Part shown: in pieces, positions 1-10,636 of the stretch
Position numbering within the stretch: position 1 is the stretch's first letter
Layout: every line of letters starts with the position of its first letter
Assembly: GCF_010015445.1 (NCBI RefSeq)
Contig: NC_053127.1
Span: forward strand, 25,460,745 to 25,524,744
Direction: 5' to 3'
DNA from: Perca fluviatilis
Lineage: Eukaryota > Chordata > Actinopteri > Perciformes > Percidae
DNA: 64,000 nucleotides
Program-made: the position numbers and the translations under genes
The notes under the pieces: generated by a model
The model's input: only the letters and a program-made list of their open reading frames with translations
Databases searched by the model: none
Told to the model about the DNA's origin: nothing

Positions 1-482
1 AAGTGTTACTTCAAGTGTTACTAATCTGAAATTGTATGAACAATGTTGTCGTGCTCTCCATTTATTTAACGACAATGTAAAAAGCAGATAGCAGAGGGCC
101 TCTGATTTGGCAAATAGCAATACATTGTTTTTTATTGTTACAATATCAACCTTTAGTATGAAAAAGCTTCCTCACATTGATATGGTGTAAATGTGGAGTG
201 AGTGGGCTGGATGGAGAATAAGCCCCCCAGGAGAAGTCATAACAGTTCACTTAAAGCTGGTTAGATTGTTCACATCTGGAGCCTGGCTGGAGATCTGGAG
301 CAATCAACTATTATATGAAAGAAAAGCTGAGGCCAGGCCCAGCATTTCAGCAGGGGGGCAATAACGCTCGTAAAGTGGGCAATAAAGGACTGATTGTCCT
401 ATGGCCTGCTTTGGGAGACACAAAAAATATCAGGGACAGGGTTATGAGTTTGCTACGAGTGAGTCCACAAGCAGTTACCCAC
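1..482 (-). other. Robo intron (start of Ig3-Ig4 intron)
   Basis: This is the donor side of the intron following the last visible exon. It begins with a good donor (GTGGGTAACTGC on the minus strand). No repeat or second gene was recognised. The next exon (Ig4) must lie to the left of the window. Confidence 0.8.
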
Positions 483-619
483 CTCTGATAGTTAGGTAGG
501 CAGAGGCCTCCAGTTTACCCACGCGGTTCTCTGCTAGGCAGGTGAAGGTTCCCTGGTCACTGACTGATGCTTTCTTTATCCTCAGCAGGAAGTCCTCTTT
601 TTCATATCTTATGTCATAC
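483..619 (-). CDS. robo3: Robo receptor exon, second part of Ig domain 3
   Basis: Exon of 137 nt. The first G completes Arg (AG|G) from the previous exon. It then reads YDIRYEKEDFLLRIKKAS, VSDQGTFTCLAENRVGKLEA and SAYLTIR, and leaves one G before donor GTGGGT. G plus CC of the unseen next exon would give the Ala that starts Ig4 in Robo proteins. The closing Cys is in FTCLAENRVGK, a family hallmark. Relative to human ROBO1, ROBO2 and ROBO3 as I remember them, there are about three extra residues in the segment YDIRYEKEDF. The gene continues beyond position 1 (Ig4 onward). Confidence 0.94.
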
Positions 620-3566
620 CTGGCAGACAGAGAAGAACAGTGACATCGAGTCAAGTGACATCTCAGGTTGATTTCATGAAACGGGAAGATCAATAACAAT
701 TATGCACATCAGAAATCTTCATTTTAATGAAGTAAATACAATCAACAAACACCGAATTGAATCAAGGTTCCGTAAACGTGTGTGATGTTTCTCGATGGAA
801 GCTTTTACGAAGGTTGTGTCATTTTTGATAGATTAAAGACAATTAAGACTCCCTGCTGCACACACTCTGCCACAGTAGCAGAAAAAGGGGAGCAATTATG
901 CTGAGATGAAGGCACGGCAAAATGAAAGGTGCTTTCAGCTGGAACCCTGACTGTTCCACTATTTCAATATTTATAAAGACGAGCCACCCACTGTGGTGTA
1001 GGCTGTGCAGTATATGCTTTACAATATGTCTGTGTGTGTGTGTGTGTGTCTGAGAGAGAGCAAGCAAAAGAGAGGAAGCAGAGACAGAGGGAAAGACAAA
1101 CAGTCTGAGAGTAAGGGAGTGGCACAGTCTGACAAACTGAATTTGATGAATGAGCCGAGCAGTAAGAAATGACTAATTCATAGATATGTTCCTTGCACCA
1201 GTGTGCATCCGCCAGTGCAGCATACTGCAAGACAGCAGTGGTGCAGTTAGAGTGCAGCGAAACATCTCAGCTAGCAGAGTTTAGATAAGCACCTCAGAGG
1301 GGCTACAGACAGAACGAGTAGAAGAGCAAGGAGCCGGGCTCTCCCTCTCTAGGGTCTCTTTTGGCGTGAGAGATCCTGTGAAATTGTCTAGCCAGCCATA
1401 CTGATTCAGAGACAAGAGGCAAGTCAGGCAGAGAAATGGCACAAGAGGTGAGAAAAAGTCACATTTGAAGTAGATGTTCCAAAGGGTGTGGGCAGAATAG
1501 CATTGGGGGTTGTGGGGTCTGTCCAAAGTCTGCTGAGGACTCCATTCACAGCACATCTCTGACCCAGATACAGCCTTCCCAGGAGGCTGACGGGTTTACG
1601 AAAGAAGTGGAAGGAGGAAGTGAGGCGAGGTAGGCAGGTCTGAAAGTAGGACATGTTTCTAGAGTCAAGGGGTACTGAGGTAGAGGGCACAACACAGGTG
1701 GGCAGACAGACTGCCAGACAGAGACATAGGCAGTTAGTCTACCTCACAATTTATTCTGACACACCAGAGAGGGTACCATTCCTTTTTCATACAGCAGCAA
1801 TGGCTTGTAACAGGTGTTAGTTAAACGGTTTCTCTTTCCATAGGGGATTATATTTCTTTAGTAGTTCTTTTCAAAGCTAAATAATCAATTTAACAAAGTT
1901 GACGCACAAGGTTTTGAGCATCACAGGCTCCATATTTACTCAATTGTATCTGTTTAGTTGGTACTCTTGTATTTGATTTACTTGATGCTTGATTTACATG
2001 ATAGCAATTCCAGTAGTAATTGAATACATATCCCAAAACATATAAGTGCATTATATATACATAATTACACAGTTCATTATATATACACATAATGAGTTTT
2101 AGCTGACACATTTCCATCAATCAAAAGCAAGAGAACGGTTCAGCGTAATAGATAATAAGTCAAACAGATTATAAGCTATATGGAAATGCATTGCTACAAT
2201 ATAATACCCAGTACTGTACCAAGTCTGATTTAATATGAAATTAAGTTATGCATCTTAATCAGGTTTCTCACAATTAGACAAGGTTTATCCAGGTTTACCC
2301 AGGTTATTTGAAACGTTATAGGATTTACATGCATCAATCCATAAGCAGTTTACATAAGCTTGTGAATGACACAGGTTGCTGTAATTTCTAAAGATGTATC
2401 TGAAATTGCCATGAAAATAGTCACCAAGTTCAGAAAGAGTGCCTGCCTGTGTTTTGTGATTAAATTAAATCCAAGTGTTTGTTACAAACTGCGGTTTATT
2501 ACATAAATTGGAGTAATTGCTCAATTTAGTCGTAAAAACATTTAAGGTCCAGCTGAAATCACATTTTGTTATACCTTTTTGGCTCTAAAATAATGCCAAT
2601 GTTTGAACTGTATTGTTAATAGTTTTATATTATAAAAAGGAATAACATAAGTCTTAAACCTACTGTATACTCAGACCTAACAACAGAACTAAAAGGCTTT
2701 GATAGATGTCCAGATTGCATAATGAGACATACTGTAATTAAAAGTATAAAGCGCTGAGCAGTAACTATTAAAGCCCACATGACAGGCCGATAATGACTTA
2801 AAAAATAAGTGCCCTAATGGGATTGCAAGGCAATTAACATGTGCTTATGATGTGGGTACACAAGGATGAACCAAACCACAGGAACACCTTCAAATATGAT
2901 GCAATACATTACAACAGCATCACAAACTACCAAAGAAACAACCACAGAAATGAATCAACACCTTTCAGACTGACTGGAGATTATAAGCTTCATTTAGGTA
3001 CTATTCCTTGTAGGGCTACATTGGATGACTTTATATTATATATCGTCGCTGTCAGGCAAAAATCTTGTATCTTCATAATCAGAAATCAATGCTATTGGTC
3101 ACCCTTTATGTATGTCTGTGTGTTTTACAAACATTTAAATATCTATGAGGTGATTCCGTCTGAGGTAAATAGCTCAATAAAGTGTTTTTAAATTAGTCTT
3201 TGTTTATTTCCTGAAAAACAACGGTTTAGGACATACAAGGGTTTCACCCGATAGCAACAATATGCTTTTGCTGTGTCAATCTCTGAATATTTTAGTGTCT
3301 TATGTACACACACAAAGTGTAGTGGTACTTGAAAGGGAAAATTAGTCAAAAGCAAACAATGGATAGACTTTCATCTGTTGTTAGCGTAGTAGTTCAAACA
3401 GCAAATAATGAGATTCTCTGCAGCTAATAAATTAGTTTTGCCACACTGATGAAAGTCGTGCATGGGTAATATGTTGATTTTTGACTTTTATTGTATAAAT
3501 TTACACACACAAACATGCAAGCATCCACAGACATATGCACAACACAGATTCATACGCATCTCTCAC
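620..3566 (-). other. Robo intron within Ig3 (about 2.95 kb)
   Basis: Intron bounded by donor GTGAGA and an acceptor with a pyrimidine tract (TTCTTCTCTGTCTGCCAG). It contains a short TG tract near 1030 and long AT-rich stretches. Small open frames on both strands (for example 2841-3191 plus) show no domain, no codon bias and no splice context, and are taken as chance. Confidence 0.85.
1029..1050. repeat. (TG)n microsatellite
   Basis: About ten TG units followed by a short GA run, in the Ig3 intron. Confidence 0.85.
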
Positions 3567-3705
3567 CTGCCGCGGGGAATGTCCACGTCCTCCTTTTTCC
3601 AGCGCAGTGTAGGAGGTGGGTCGCCATGAACCTGACACCTGAACTCTACAGCCTCGTCAACTAAGACCACCTGGTTCACAGGCCGTTGCACAAACACTGG
3701 TCTTT
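3567..3705 (-). CDS. robo3: Robo receptor exon, first part of Ig domain 3
   Basis: Exon of 139 nt that is not obvious as an open frame because it is short. I placed it from its splice sites: acceptor CATCCAG and donor GTGAGA. Translation gives (E)[19 protein letters not shown], then [20 protein letters not shown] and VDIPRG, and ends with AG of an Arg codon. Cys is in FRCQV and Trp in LRWKKED, as expected for an Ig strand B and C pair. RPVNQVVL matches ROBO3 as I remember it (ROBO2 has RPINQVVL), but EAVEFRCQV matches ROBO2. The 45 full codons plus 2+2 split bases account for the whole length. Confidence 0.92.
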
Positions 3706-3836
3706 CTGGATGTGGGCAACACACATAACACGGATACTAATTTTGACAGAGTGGTGAATACTGTATGTGCTAGTGTGCAGTGAAGTCATGCTTTATTTCT
3801 TTTTGAGCCAGGCAAAAAGTGCATGTCAGAACTTAC

Positions 3837-3957
3837 CAAACACTGAGAGCTGAGCTTTTTCACTCTCTCTCTCCCCAACCATGTTGGCCGCCACACACAC
3901 GTATATCCCCACGTCACTCTTCTTGGTGTTTGAGATAGTTAGCTTTCCTCCACGAAC
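3837..3957 (-). CDS. robo3: Robo receptor exon, second part of Ig domain 2
   Basis: Exon of 121 nt between a 158-bp intron and a 131-bp intron. After acceptor TGTCAG it reads in phase 0 as [17 protein letters not shown], then [15 protein letters not shown] and EKAQLSVF, and leaves one G before donor GTAAGT. This is the second half of Robo Ig2, with the closing Cys in YVCVAANM and the invariant NMVGERES motif. The VCVA-NM pattern is nearer to ROBO3 (VCVASNM) than to ROBO1 or ROBO2 (CVGTNM). It joins with the next exon to form Glu (G|AA), giving the ERP motif that starts Ig3 in the family. Confidence 0.94.
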
Positions 3958-4115
3958 CTGACAAAAACAAATGCATGTAATTATAATGAACCATTCAAAG
4001 TGCTTACCATTGTAACAGCTCCAGGTGAATATGAACAGGTATATCACTGAGTGTGTGATTCAGAGTATAAGGGTCATGTAAAAGTCAGAAGAGTGCTCCC
4101 TGGAGAGTAACCCAC

Positions 4116-4273
4116 CGTGATCCTGTCATCTTTGAGGTCAAGACGAGCTTTATCTTTCCTCCAGAAGGTGGTGGGTTCAGGATGCCCGCGTGGAGGCTGA
4201 CACTCGAGACTGGCAGTCTCACCGACTGCCACCACCACATCCTGTGGGTTCTGCCTGAAGTCGTCGCGTAACA
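4116..4273 (-). CDS. robo3: Robo receptor exon, first part of Ig domain 2
   Basis: Next coding exon after Ig1, across a 42.75-kb intron. The acceptor is CGTAG. The first two bases (TG) complete a Leu codon with the T left by the Ig1 exon, giving the classic Robo join [11 protein letters not shown]. It holds 52 full codons and ends in phase 0 after DDRIT, with donor GTGGGT. Visible Ig landmarks are the first Cys in [12 protein letters not shown] and the Trp in FWRKDKARL. The WRKD-ARL stretch resembles mammalian ROBO3 (WRKDGARL), while the K after D resembles ROBO2. Length and phases add up exactly (2 + 156 nt), which supports an intact exon. Confidence 0.94.
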
Positions 4274-4924
4274 CTACGAGACAAAGTAAAGGGAGCCGGG
4301 ATTGTTACTCCAACTGTTACAGCGCCTCATTCAGTAGATTAGTTTGAAGTTTCATCAGATTCCATTATGTGAACCAGAAAGTCGCTGCGAGACTGAGCTG
4401 TCGTGGGCTTACTGACCTCTACCACCCTTTTTCTAATGTGAGAGTCCAAAGATAAATCTATCAAATAGACTGCCTCACAGGACCCTTAGCAATCTCTCTG
4501 TCTTTAATAATACAGCTGTCCCCCTAAGGGGTATAATCATGGACTCTTCTTTGATTTCAGTAGCTTAATGTAAGAGCTTGTACTGTAAAGCCAGGTAGGA
4601 TTAACAGTACACTATACATGGAAAACACATCTAGCAAAAGAGCAAGAAACAAAAGGAAAGTAAAAACAAAAAAGGAGGTCTAGAACAATAAGTCAAAGAT
4701 CATGCATTAAAATTTCAAACAACACAATTTCTATAGCCCTGTAGCGGAATCCTAACACAAATCTCCTTACATCCCACGTAGGGAAAGTGTAGAACAAATA
4801 ACCAATTGATGCTTCTATTAAGTTGTATACATTTTTTGTAAAACCTCTAGTTGTGGGTTGTAGCAATGCATATTTTGGTGCAGCCAGGTGGACAATTTGC
4901 CCTAAAGCTTGTGCTAGAGGAAAC

Positions 4925-5100
4925 TTTATAGAGTCCATAATGGAAAAGGTTCATCCTCTGGGGAGTAGGAATGAGCCGAGAAGACTATAAGTAATAAAGT
5001 ATACAACTACTGGCTTGATGATTGTGCTAGAAGGAAAGTCAGAGGGTCACCAAATCATTAAAACGCATCCTCTGGGAACCTGGAAATTTCCCAGAGAACT
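4925..5100 (-). repeat. Fragment of dispersed teleost repeat family A
   Basis: Read on the minus strand it carries CCCAGAGGATG, then TGATTTGGTGACC, then CTGACTTTCCTTCTAGC. The same order appears in the plus-strand copy at 20625-21125 (CCCCAGAGGATGAATCC, GATTTGGTGATCTCCTGAC). The copy is partial and diverged. It belongs to a high-copy family that I recognise from other spiny-rayed fish; I cannot name its class. Confidence 0.55.
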
Positions 5101-8100
5101 GGCAATAAACAATAATCAATACAATCTGCTCTACTGTATCAAAGGCTGCACTGTGGGCTCTAAAAGATCCAATTTTCAAAGTTATTATTTTGACTAATAA
5201 AATATCCCAGTTGGGCTGAGACTTTTTTCTGAAACCTTGGATGAAAACAGCACTTTGAAAATGGGCCTGTACTTTGTATCAGGTACAGGGTCAGACCTTG
5301 GTTACTTGAAAAGATGCTGCACCACTGTATGTACGAAAGCCCCAGTGGCCAGGGATATTGACTGAATCACTCCTTTATGAGGCTTTATGAAATAGCTAGG
5401 GAACAGGTGCAAGGTCTCATTTAGGACCAGAGTTGAAATGGTTTCAAAATATCTCATAAACAACAGCAAATGTTACTGAGATGTTCCTGTTAAAGGGTTA
5501 TACTGTTTCTTTAAAAAAAATATACTTAAAGTCCACCATACTTTTCTGTAGAGGAATCAATACTGTAGCTAAAAGAGGGGCAACAACTCTATAATACAAA
5601 AAAAGAGCCTGGAATTATGACAGCTACTTGAAATACAGTTGGTGAAATATGCCAAAAATTGCTTTTTTTATCTTGAACATACACACCTTTAGTTCATTAG
5701 AATTCCATTTATGAGCAGTTATTTCTGCATTCTTCCACTGTTGGACAAGCATTTAATTTTTCTATGGCAGGGATGTCTGTACTTGAATTTGTGTGTTCAA
5801 AGGAGCGAGGACATCAAGAATTGTCAAGCAATGCCTGTACAAGCCGTGCTCATGCATTTTGAACAGATGTATGAGCTAGCTGCTGCTAAGTTAAAAGGTT
5901 ACAGCTTCAACACTTCCTAATTCTGTCACAACTGTTATCCCAAACATCAATTCAAAAGCTACTGCTTTAAGTAGCTACAGAAAGGACTGTACTGTAAGCC
6001 ATCACTGGAATTATGGTTAAAAATAGAGATCGCGATTCGGATCCTGCGATGAGTTGTGCCCGCTTTGCATTAATACCTTATGACATGTTGTTTTTATGAA
6101 AAGCCTTAATGTAAGCCAATTTTGAATAATGAAGGGCCTTGTGTGACAACAGTTAAAATAAACTGTTTAAAAAAAGAAGGAATGTTGAAATAAAGAATTG
6201 AAATATTATTTTTTTCAAAGAATTACCAGCATGTGAATAAATATTGGCTGCTAAGTGTCATTTCGTATTTCAGATATAATAAACGACTAATTGAAAAATA
6301 GTGAGTCTAATTGTAATTCACACTTACTAGATGCAGATAATATCAGTTACGTAAATATCTAGGCAATTTTCTATTTTTGATTATCCAACTGAGTCAGTCA
6401 GTGCTTTGACTGTTTTTCAACAAATGTCTGGTGTAAATTAAGAGCATGGCGCATAACTAAAACAAAATAAGCATTTGTGAAACTCAGAGCAGCATAAAAC
6501 GAAAAGACTGGCTCAGTGTTGCGTTTGCTTTTAATCCTCATTATGGTCATAAGCTGTTCTGATGATATACGGTAGCATGAGTTCCAAGTCCCAGAGGACA
6601 CCTCTAGTGGAAAAAATAAATAAATAAGGAAGAAGCCAAGGGCCCTTCAGCCCAGCTGTCAATCACATCCAGTCCATGCAGGAGTAAATGAGTCTCAGTT
6701 GCAGACACTACTTTGGCACAAACGTATGCCAGACTCGCTGTAACATGGTAAGGTGCGCTTAGTGACCCATTCCATACACAACTACATTCCTGCTCCTGTG
6801 TTGTCACATTAAAGATGCTTCTGTAACAGCAAAGCTTGTCTCAAGAGACTGTGACACCCAGACACACACAGGAAAAACTGGATAATTCAAGACAAGTGAA
6901 AACCCAATTACACAAAAGTAAGGCAGAGAATGGGTATTGCATCATATGGTGCTGACAGTTTAACTGAACAATAGAGTTCATGTCCAGTAACACAAATCTA
7001 AAAACCCTATGCCAACAAAAGAGACAAATAATAGTATGTTGCCTGCTACAGGTAATAGCGTTCAAGGTCTCAGCCATTTGCAATCATATCTATTTAAAGG
7101 TCCCTACATTTTTACTTATTGTTTCAATTTCATATTTCCAATTTACGCATCACCCCAAAATTACAAAGAAAATAGGGTTTTCATTTGTTTTATGATTGAT
7201 GGTGTACATAATGAATCATGTCTAAATAAATTGGAAGTGACTCACTAATTTTATACAATCTCTTGGTAGTATGCTACTGCGCATTTGAAAGGGTATGGGG
7301 GTGGGGTCTTGTCCCAATACGTAAATACTGTGGGTTGTGACTATGTAATTTATTTAACCCCGACAGTATGCATTACCCCATTGCAATGACAGCTATCCCA
7401 CACCTACAACACTGCTGTGGGTGTCTCCCTTTCCTTTCCAGATCTCAGTGATAGGCCTCTGCAGGTTTCTGTAGGTGGCGTTCATCAGGCATGTGGGGTG
7501 GGGGTGGTGGTGTTGTTCTAATCTAATCAATGTGGAGCCCCTGTGGAGGCAGCACCTATGTGTAGTCCATTGTCGGGTGGTAATTATTTCAGATGGCGGG
7601 GCCAGCACCACTGCCTAATGTTGTCTGATTGAGTACTTCTCAATTATTCAAACAAGCCATTCAGGGGGCTCACTCGTTCACCAGTTTCATTTATCAAATC
7701 AGAAGGACAATGATTTGTAAATGGGCTTCATTTCATGGCACAATGGGTGGTAAAATAATGTGACAAGGTGGAAGTATCTGAATACAAATAACTATGCAGG
7801 GACTCATTATATGATTAATAGGAGAGCGCGGGGGTTGTGTTTTCGTTTAAATTTTTAGATATTCCATCTTGGCATCCTGATTTCTTGAGATCCTCTTAAG
7901 CTACAGCAGCACTCCACAACTGAATTTCATTTCACCATGTCACCAGCAGATACATGAAGATCCCACTTGAGATCTTGATGCATATTGCTCAGCGCAAAAG
8001 CTCCCCAAATCATTCAAATGTAGAATATCAACTCCATTTGGTAACAAATACATGGATTTAGAACAGCCTGTTTAGTCCTATTCAGTGGGGTGATGTTTCA

Positions 8101-8390
8101 AAACATCGCAGTGCATTTCTCAGACAACACATTTATTATCTTGTCTGGTACACTGCATGTCTCGTGTATCCATTAAGCCTGCATACATTTACTGCAGTGT
8201 CTCTCTTCAAGGATGCAACACAAAGTTGCTGAGTAAAGAAAAGGAAGTAACAATGCTTTGTTATGTTTGTATTTTAGTCACCCTGTCATGGCTGATGGAA
8301 GGCAATGTTGGTGTGCCTGCCAGTTGTTCTGTGGTTCCAACACTTTGGCCCAGAGTGTAATGAAATGCCATGGAATCTGGGACAGACAGT

Positions 8391-9061
8391 AGTCATGTTT
8401 CCATCTAATTGTCAAGCAAATTGTAAGCAAACTTTTAAAATGTCGCAAAAAAGAAAACGTGAATTAGAAGCATTTCCATCAACTGGTTTAGTTTTTTAAC
8501 TTTAGTTTAGTCACAAGTTGACGTTACGCATGGTTGTAGATTGCAAACTGGCTTGCTAAATCAAAGAGTTCAGAAGCTAAGTTCTTTGGCTTAACGGAGA
8601 GAGGTAGCATTGTACAAGTTGGCCACCTGTGCAGAATACAGGGTTGTGGCAGAGACATTTGGTGTCAGCAAAACAACCGTTCACCGCTGTGTATACGCGG
8701 TGTGCCGGGCCATACTATTCAAGCTGTTGAACCAATTTGTCAGTTTACCCGACGTGGCTGAGGCACAGGCAATAGCGCACCTTGTGCCACAAGTTTACGC
8801 CACACTGGATGGTACCCATATCCCAATGCTTCCCCCATCCGATGGATACCGGGACTATAGTCATGTGAGTTACATGTTTTCGCTACGTCACAACTTATTC
8901 AGCAAAGCTGTTTCCATCTCCCATTTTGCACATTAACTCTTTTTCGAAAAAGGCAAAAAACGAGTGTAAAAACATTTTTGCAAATTTTGCCATTTCCATC
9001 AACATTTTCTAATGCAATACTTAAAAATGCGCATTACAAATACATTGATGGCAACATGACT
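8391..9061 (+). mobile_element. PIF/Harbinger-type transposon remnant
   Basis: The left end starts AGTCATGTTTCCATC and the right end finishes GATGGCAACATGACT, its near-perfect inverted complement, so these are terminal inverted repeats about 671 bp apart. Between them is a plus-strand transposase fragment (separate entry). Inside, the motif CATTTCCATCAAC occurs near both ends, so the subterminal parts are also related. I could not settle a three-base target duplication. The short length against a usual 2-4 kb autonomous element means it has a large internal deletion. Confidence 0.7.
8605..8890 (+). pseudogene. Harbinger (DDE_Tnp_4, HARBI1-like) transposase fragment
   Basis: Readable plus-strand frame including KLATCAEYRVVAETFGVSKT, a helix-turn-helix segment typical of Harbinger transposases. 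It continues with TVHRCVYAVC and later VYATLDGTHIPMLPPS, which carries the first catalytic Asp in the family's D-G-T-H-I motif. The frame then meets non-coding repeat sequence, and the second Asp and the final Glu are missing, so it cannot be an active nuclease. It is not a host HARBI1 gene: it lies between transposon ends, is truncated and has no exon structure. Confidence 0.72.
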
Positions 9062-9224
9062 TGTGACGGTCATGACGGGACTTCTACCTCTCCTTTAGTC
9101 CCTGTCACCCACAACATTTTTGTTTTAAGCCAAGCTAGTCGCATGGCTCTAGGGGTGTCAATATCAGTCTGTCAGTTGGTCCATCACTTTAGTCCAGACT
9201 GAATAGCTCTACAATTATTCAACT

Positions 9225-9625
9225 ATTCCGCCGAGAGGGGCAATCCTGCTGACTTTGGTGAGCCCCTGACCTTTACTCTATTGTGACCATGAGGTTGAAT
9301 TATTTTGTTTTTTAGTGACATGTCTTGACTATTGGATGGATTATAATGAAATTTGATACACACATTCATATCCTACTCAGGATGAAGTGTAATAACTGTG
9401 GTGATCCACAGAGCTTTCCTTTAACACCATCATCTGGTCAACATTTTAATGTGGCTAATACTACATTCAATCTACAGTAAATTCCCGTCATCCTTAGCTG
9501 CGTTCTTCGTTTAGTGATACTTGAAGCAAATGTTAGCATGCTAATACAATAAAATAAGTGTGTTAGCATTTGGCTCTAAGTGTCATTGTGCCTGAGTGCT
9601 GTAGACTCTTAGTCTTGTTTTAATT
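9225..9625 (+). repeat. Dispersed teleost repeat family A, copy 1
   Basis: It contains GGATGGATTATAATGAAATTT, TACTCAGGATGAAGTG, CAAATGTTAGCATGCTAA and CTGTAGACTCTTAGTCTTG in the same order as the copies at 20625-21125 and 42330-42675. The family is recognised by its TTAGCATGCTAA block and by the block ending in TGTAGACTCTT. It is non-coding and the mechanism of spread is unknown to me. Confidence 0.65.
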
Positions 9626-10560
9626 CAATTAATTTGCATTAGCAAGAGGCTCAAGTGTGACTATTTCGGGTTCACTGATATTCAATTTCATTTAAAATGT
9701 AGATTTGTCACAAGAATAACCTTAAGTGTAAATGTAACCAAAATACAAAATTAGACAATTAATCATTTTCCCCTGTGTATCCATGAATGTTTATGCATTG
9801 ATGTGATTAAGGTGCTGCATTTTCTAATCATGTTCAGCACGAATTGAGTCAGTTCATAGCATTAATGAATTGAAAAAGACATACATTCTCTTCATAATAC
9901 AAAATGGTAAATAAACAAGGTGTGACAGACAGATGGTGATCTTGACAAACTTACAACCCAATTAACTCGTGCAGCATTTTGTTTATTTCGTAGCGATCTG
10001 CTTGTTTGCTTGTGCGTGCATGTGTGTGTCTTTGAGTGTGTGTGCCTGAGCAAGCAGGCTGCTGTTCTGGCAGGGGAATATATAACCCCACCCAAAAGAA
10101 AATGGTTGTGGTAGCACTGTGAAGCAACACTGCAGAAGAAAAAAAAGAAAGAGAATTCTATATGAGGAAAGACGAAGACACAAACACCTTGCGAGTTGTG
10201 TGTAACAGATGGCTATATTTCTATTCGGGAATCACAGATGCAATGAAGAAGAGATGTGCTGCGTGTGGACAAAGCTTGCCACATAGCAGGTTTAAACAGC
10301 AACAAGGTAGTATTATTTTATATACATGCAATGTGCCTTTTGACGCTAAACTAACCATACTACTGCAGTTAAGCTTTATACAGTTAGTGATCCACTGTCC
10401 GAAAATGCATTGCAACAGCTAAGTGATTCCTTATGACAGTGGTCCGCTAAATTGTGGTTTGGAGTTTGCTGAAGATTTCTTTTGGACGCGATAGCCTGTA
10501 GGGGTGTGTCACTTTCTCAACGGCAGCCAAGGATGTCCCATATCTGTCACATGCATAAAC

Positions 10561-10562
<2 letters not shown>

Positions 10563-10631
<69 letters not shown>
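10563..10631. repeat. (CA)n microsatellite, about 69 bp
   Basis: Uninterrupted CA run of about 34 units. It produces open frames of His-Thr or Val-Cys repeats on both strands, which are artefacts. Long pure CA runs are highly polymorphic in fish. Confidence 0.97.

Positions 10632-10636
<5 letters not shown>

Noticed and set aside
10129..10435. Purine-rich and AT-rich frames near 10.2 kb on both strands
   Set aside because: The CAACGQSLP-like segment of the plus frame hinted at a zinc ribbon (two Cys only), but the second Cys pair is missing and the frame decays.
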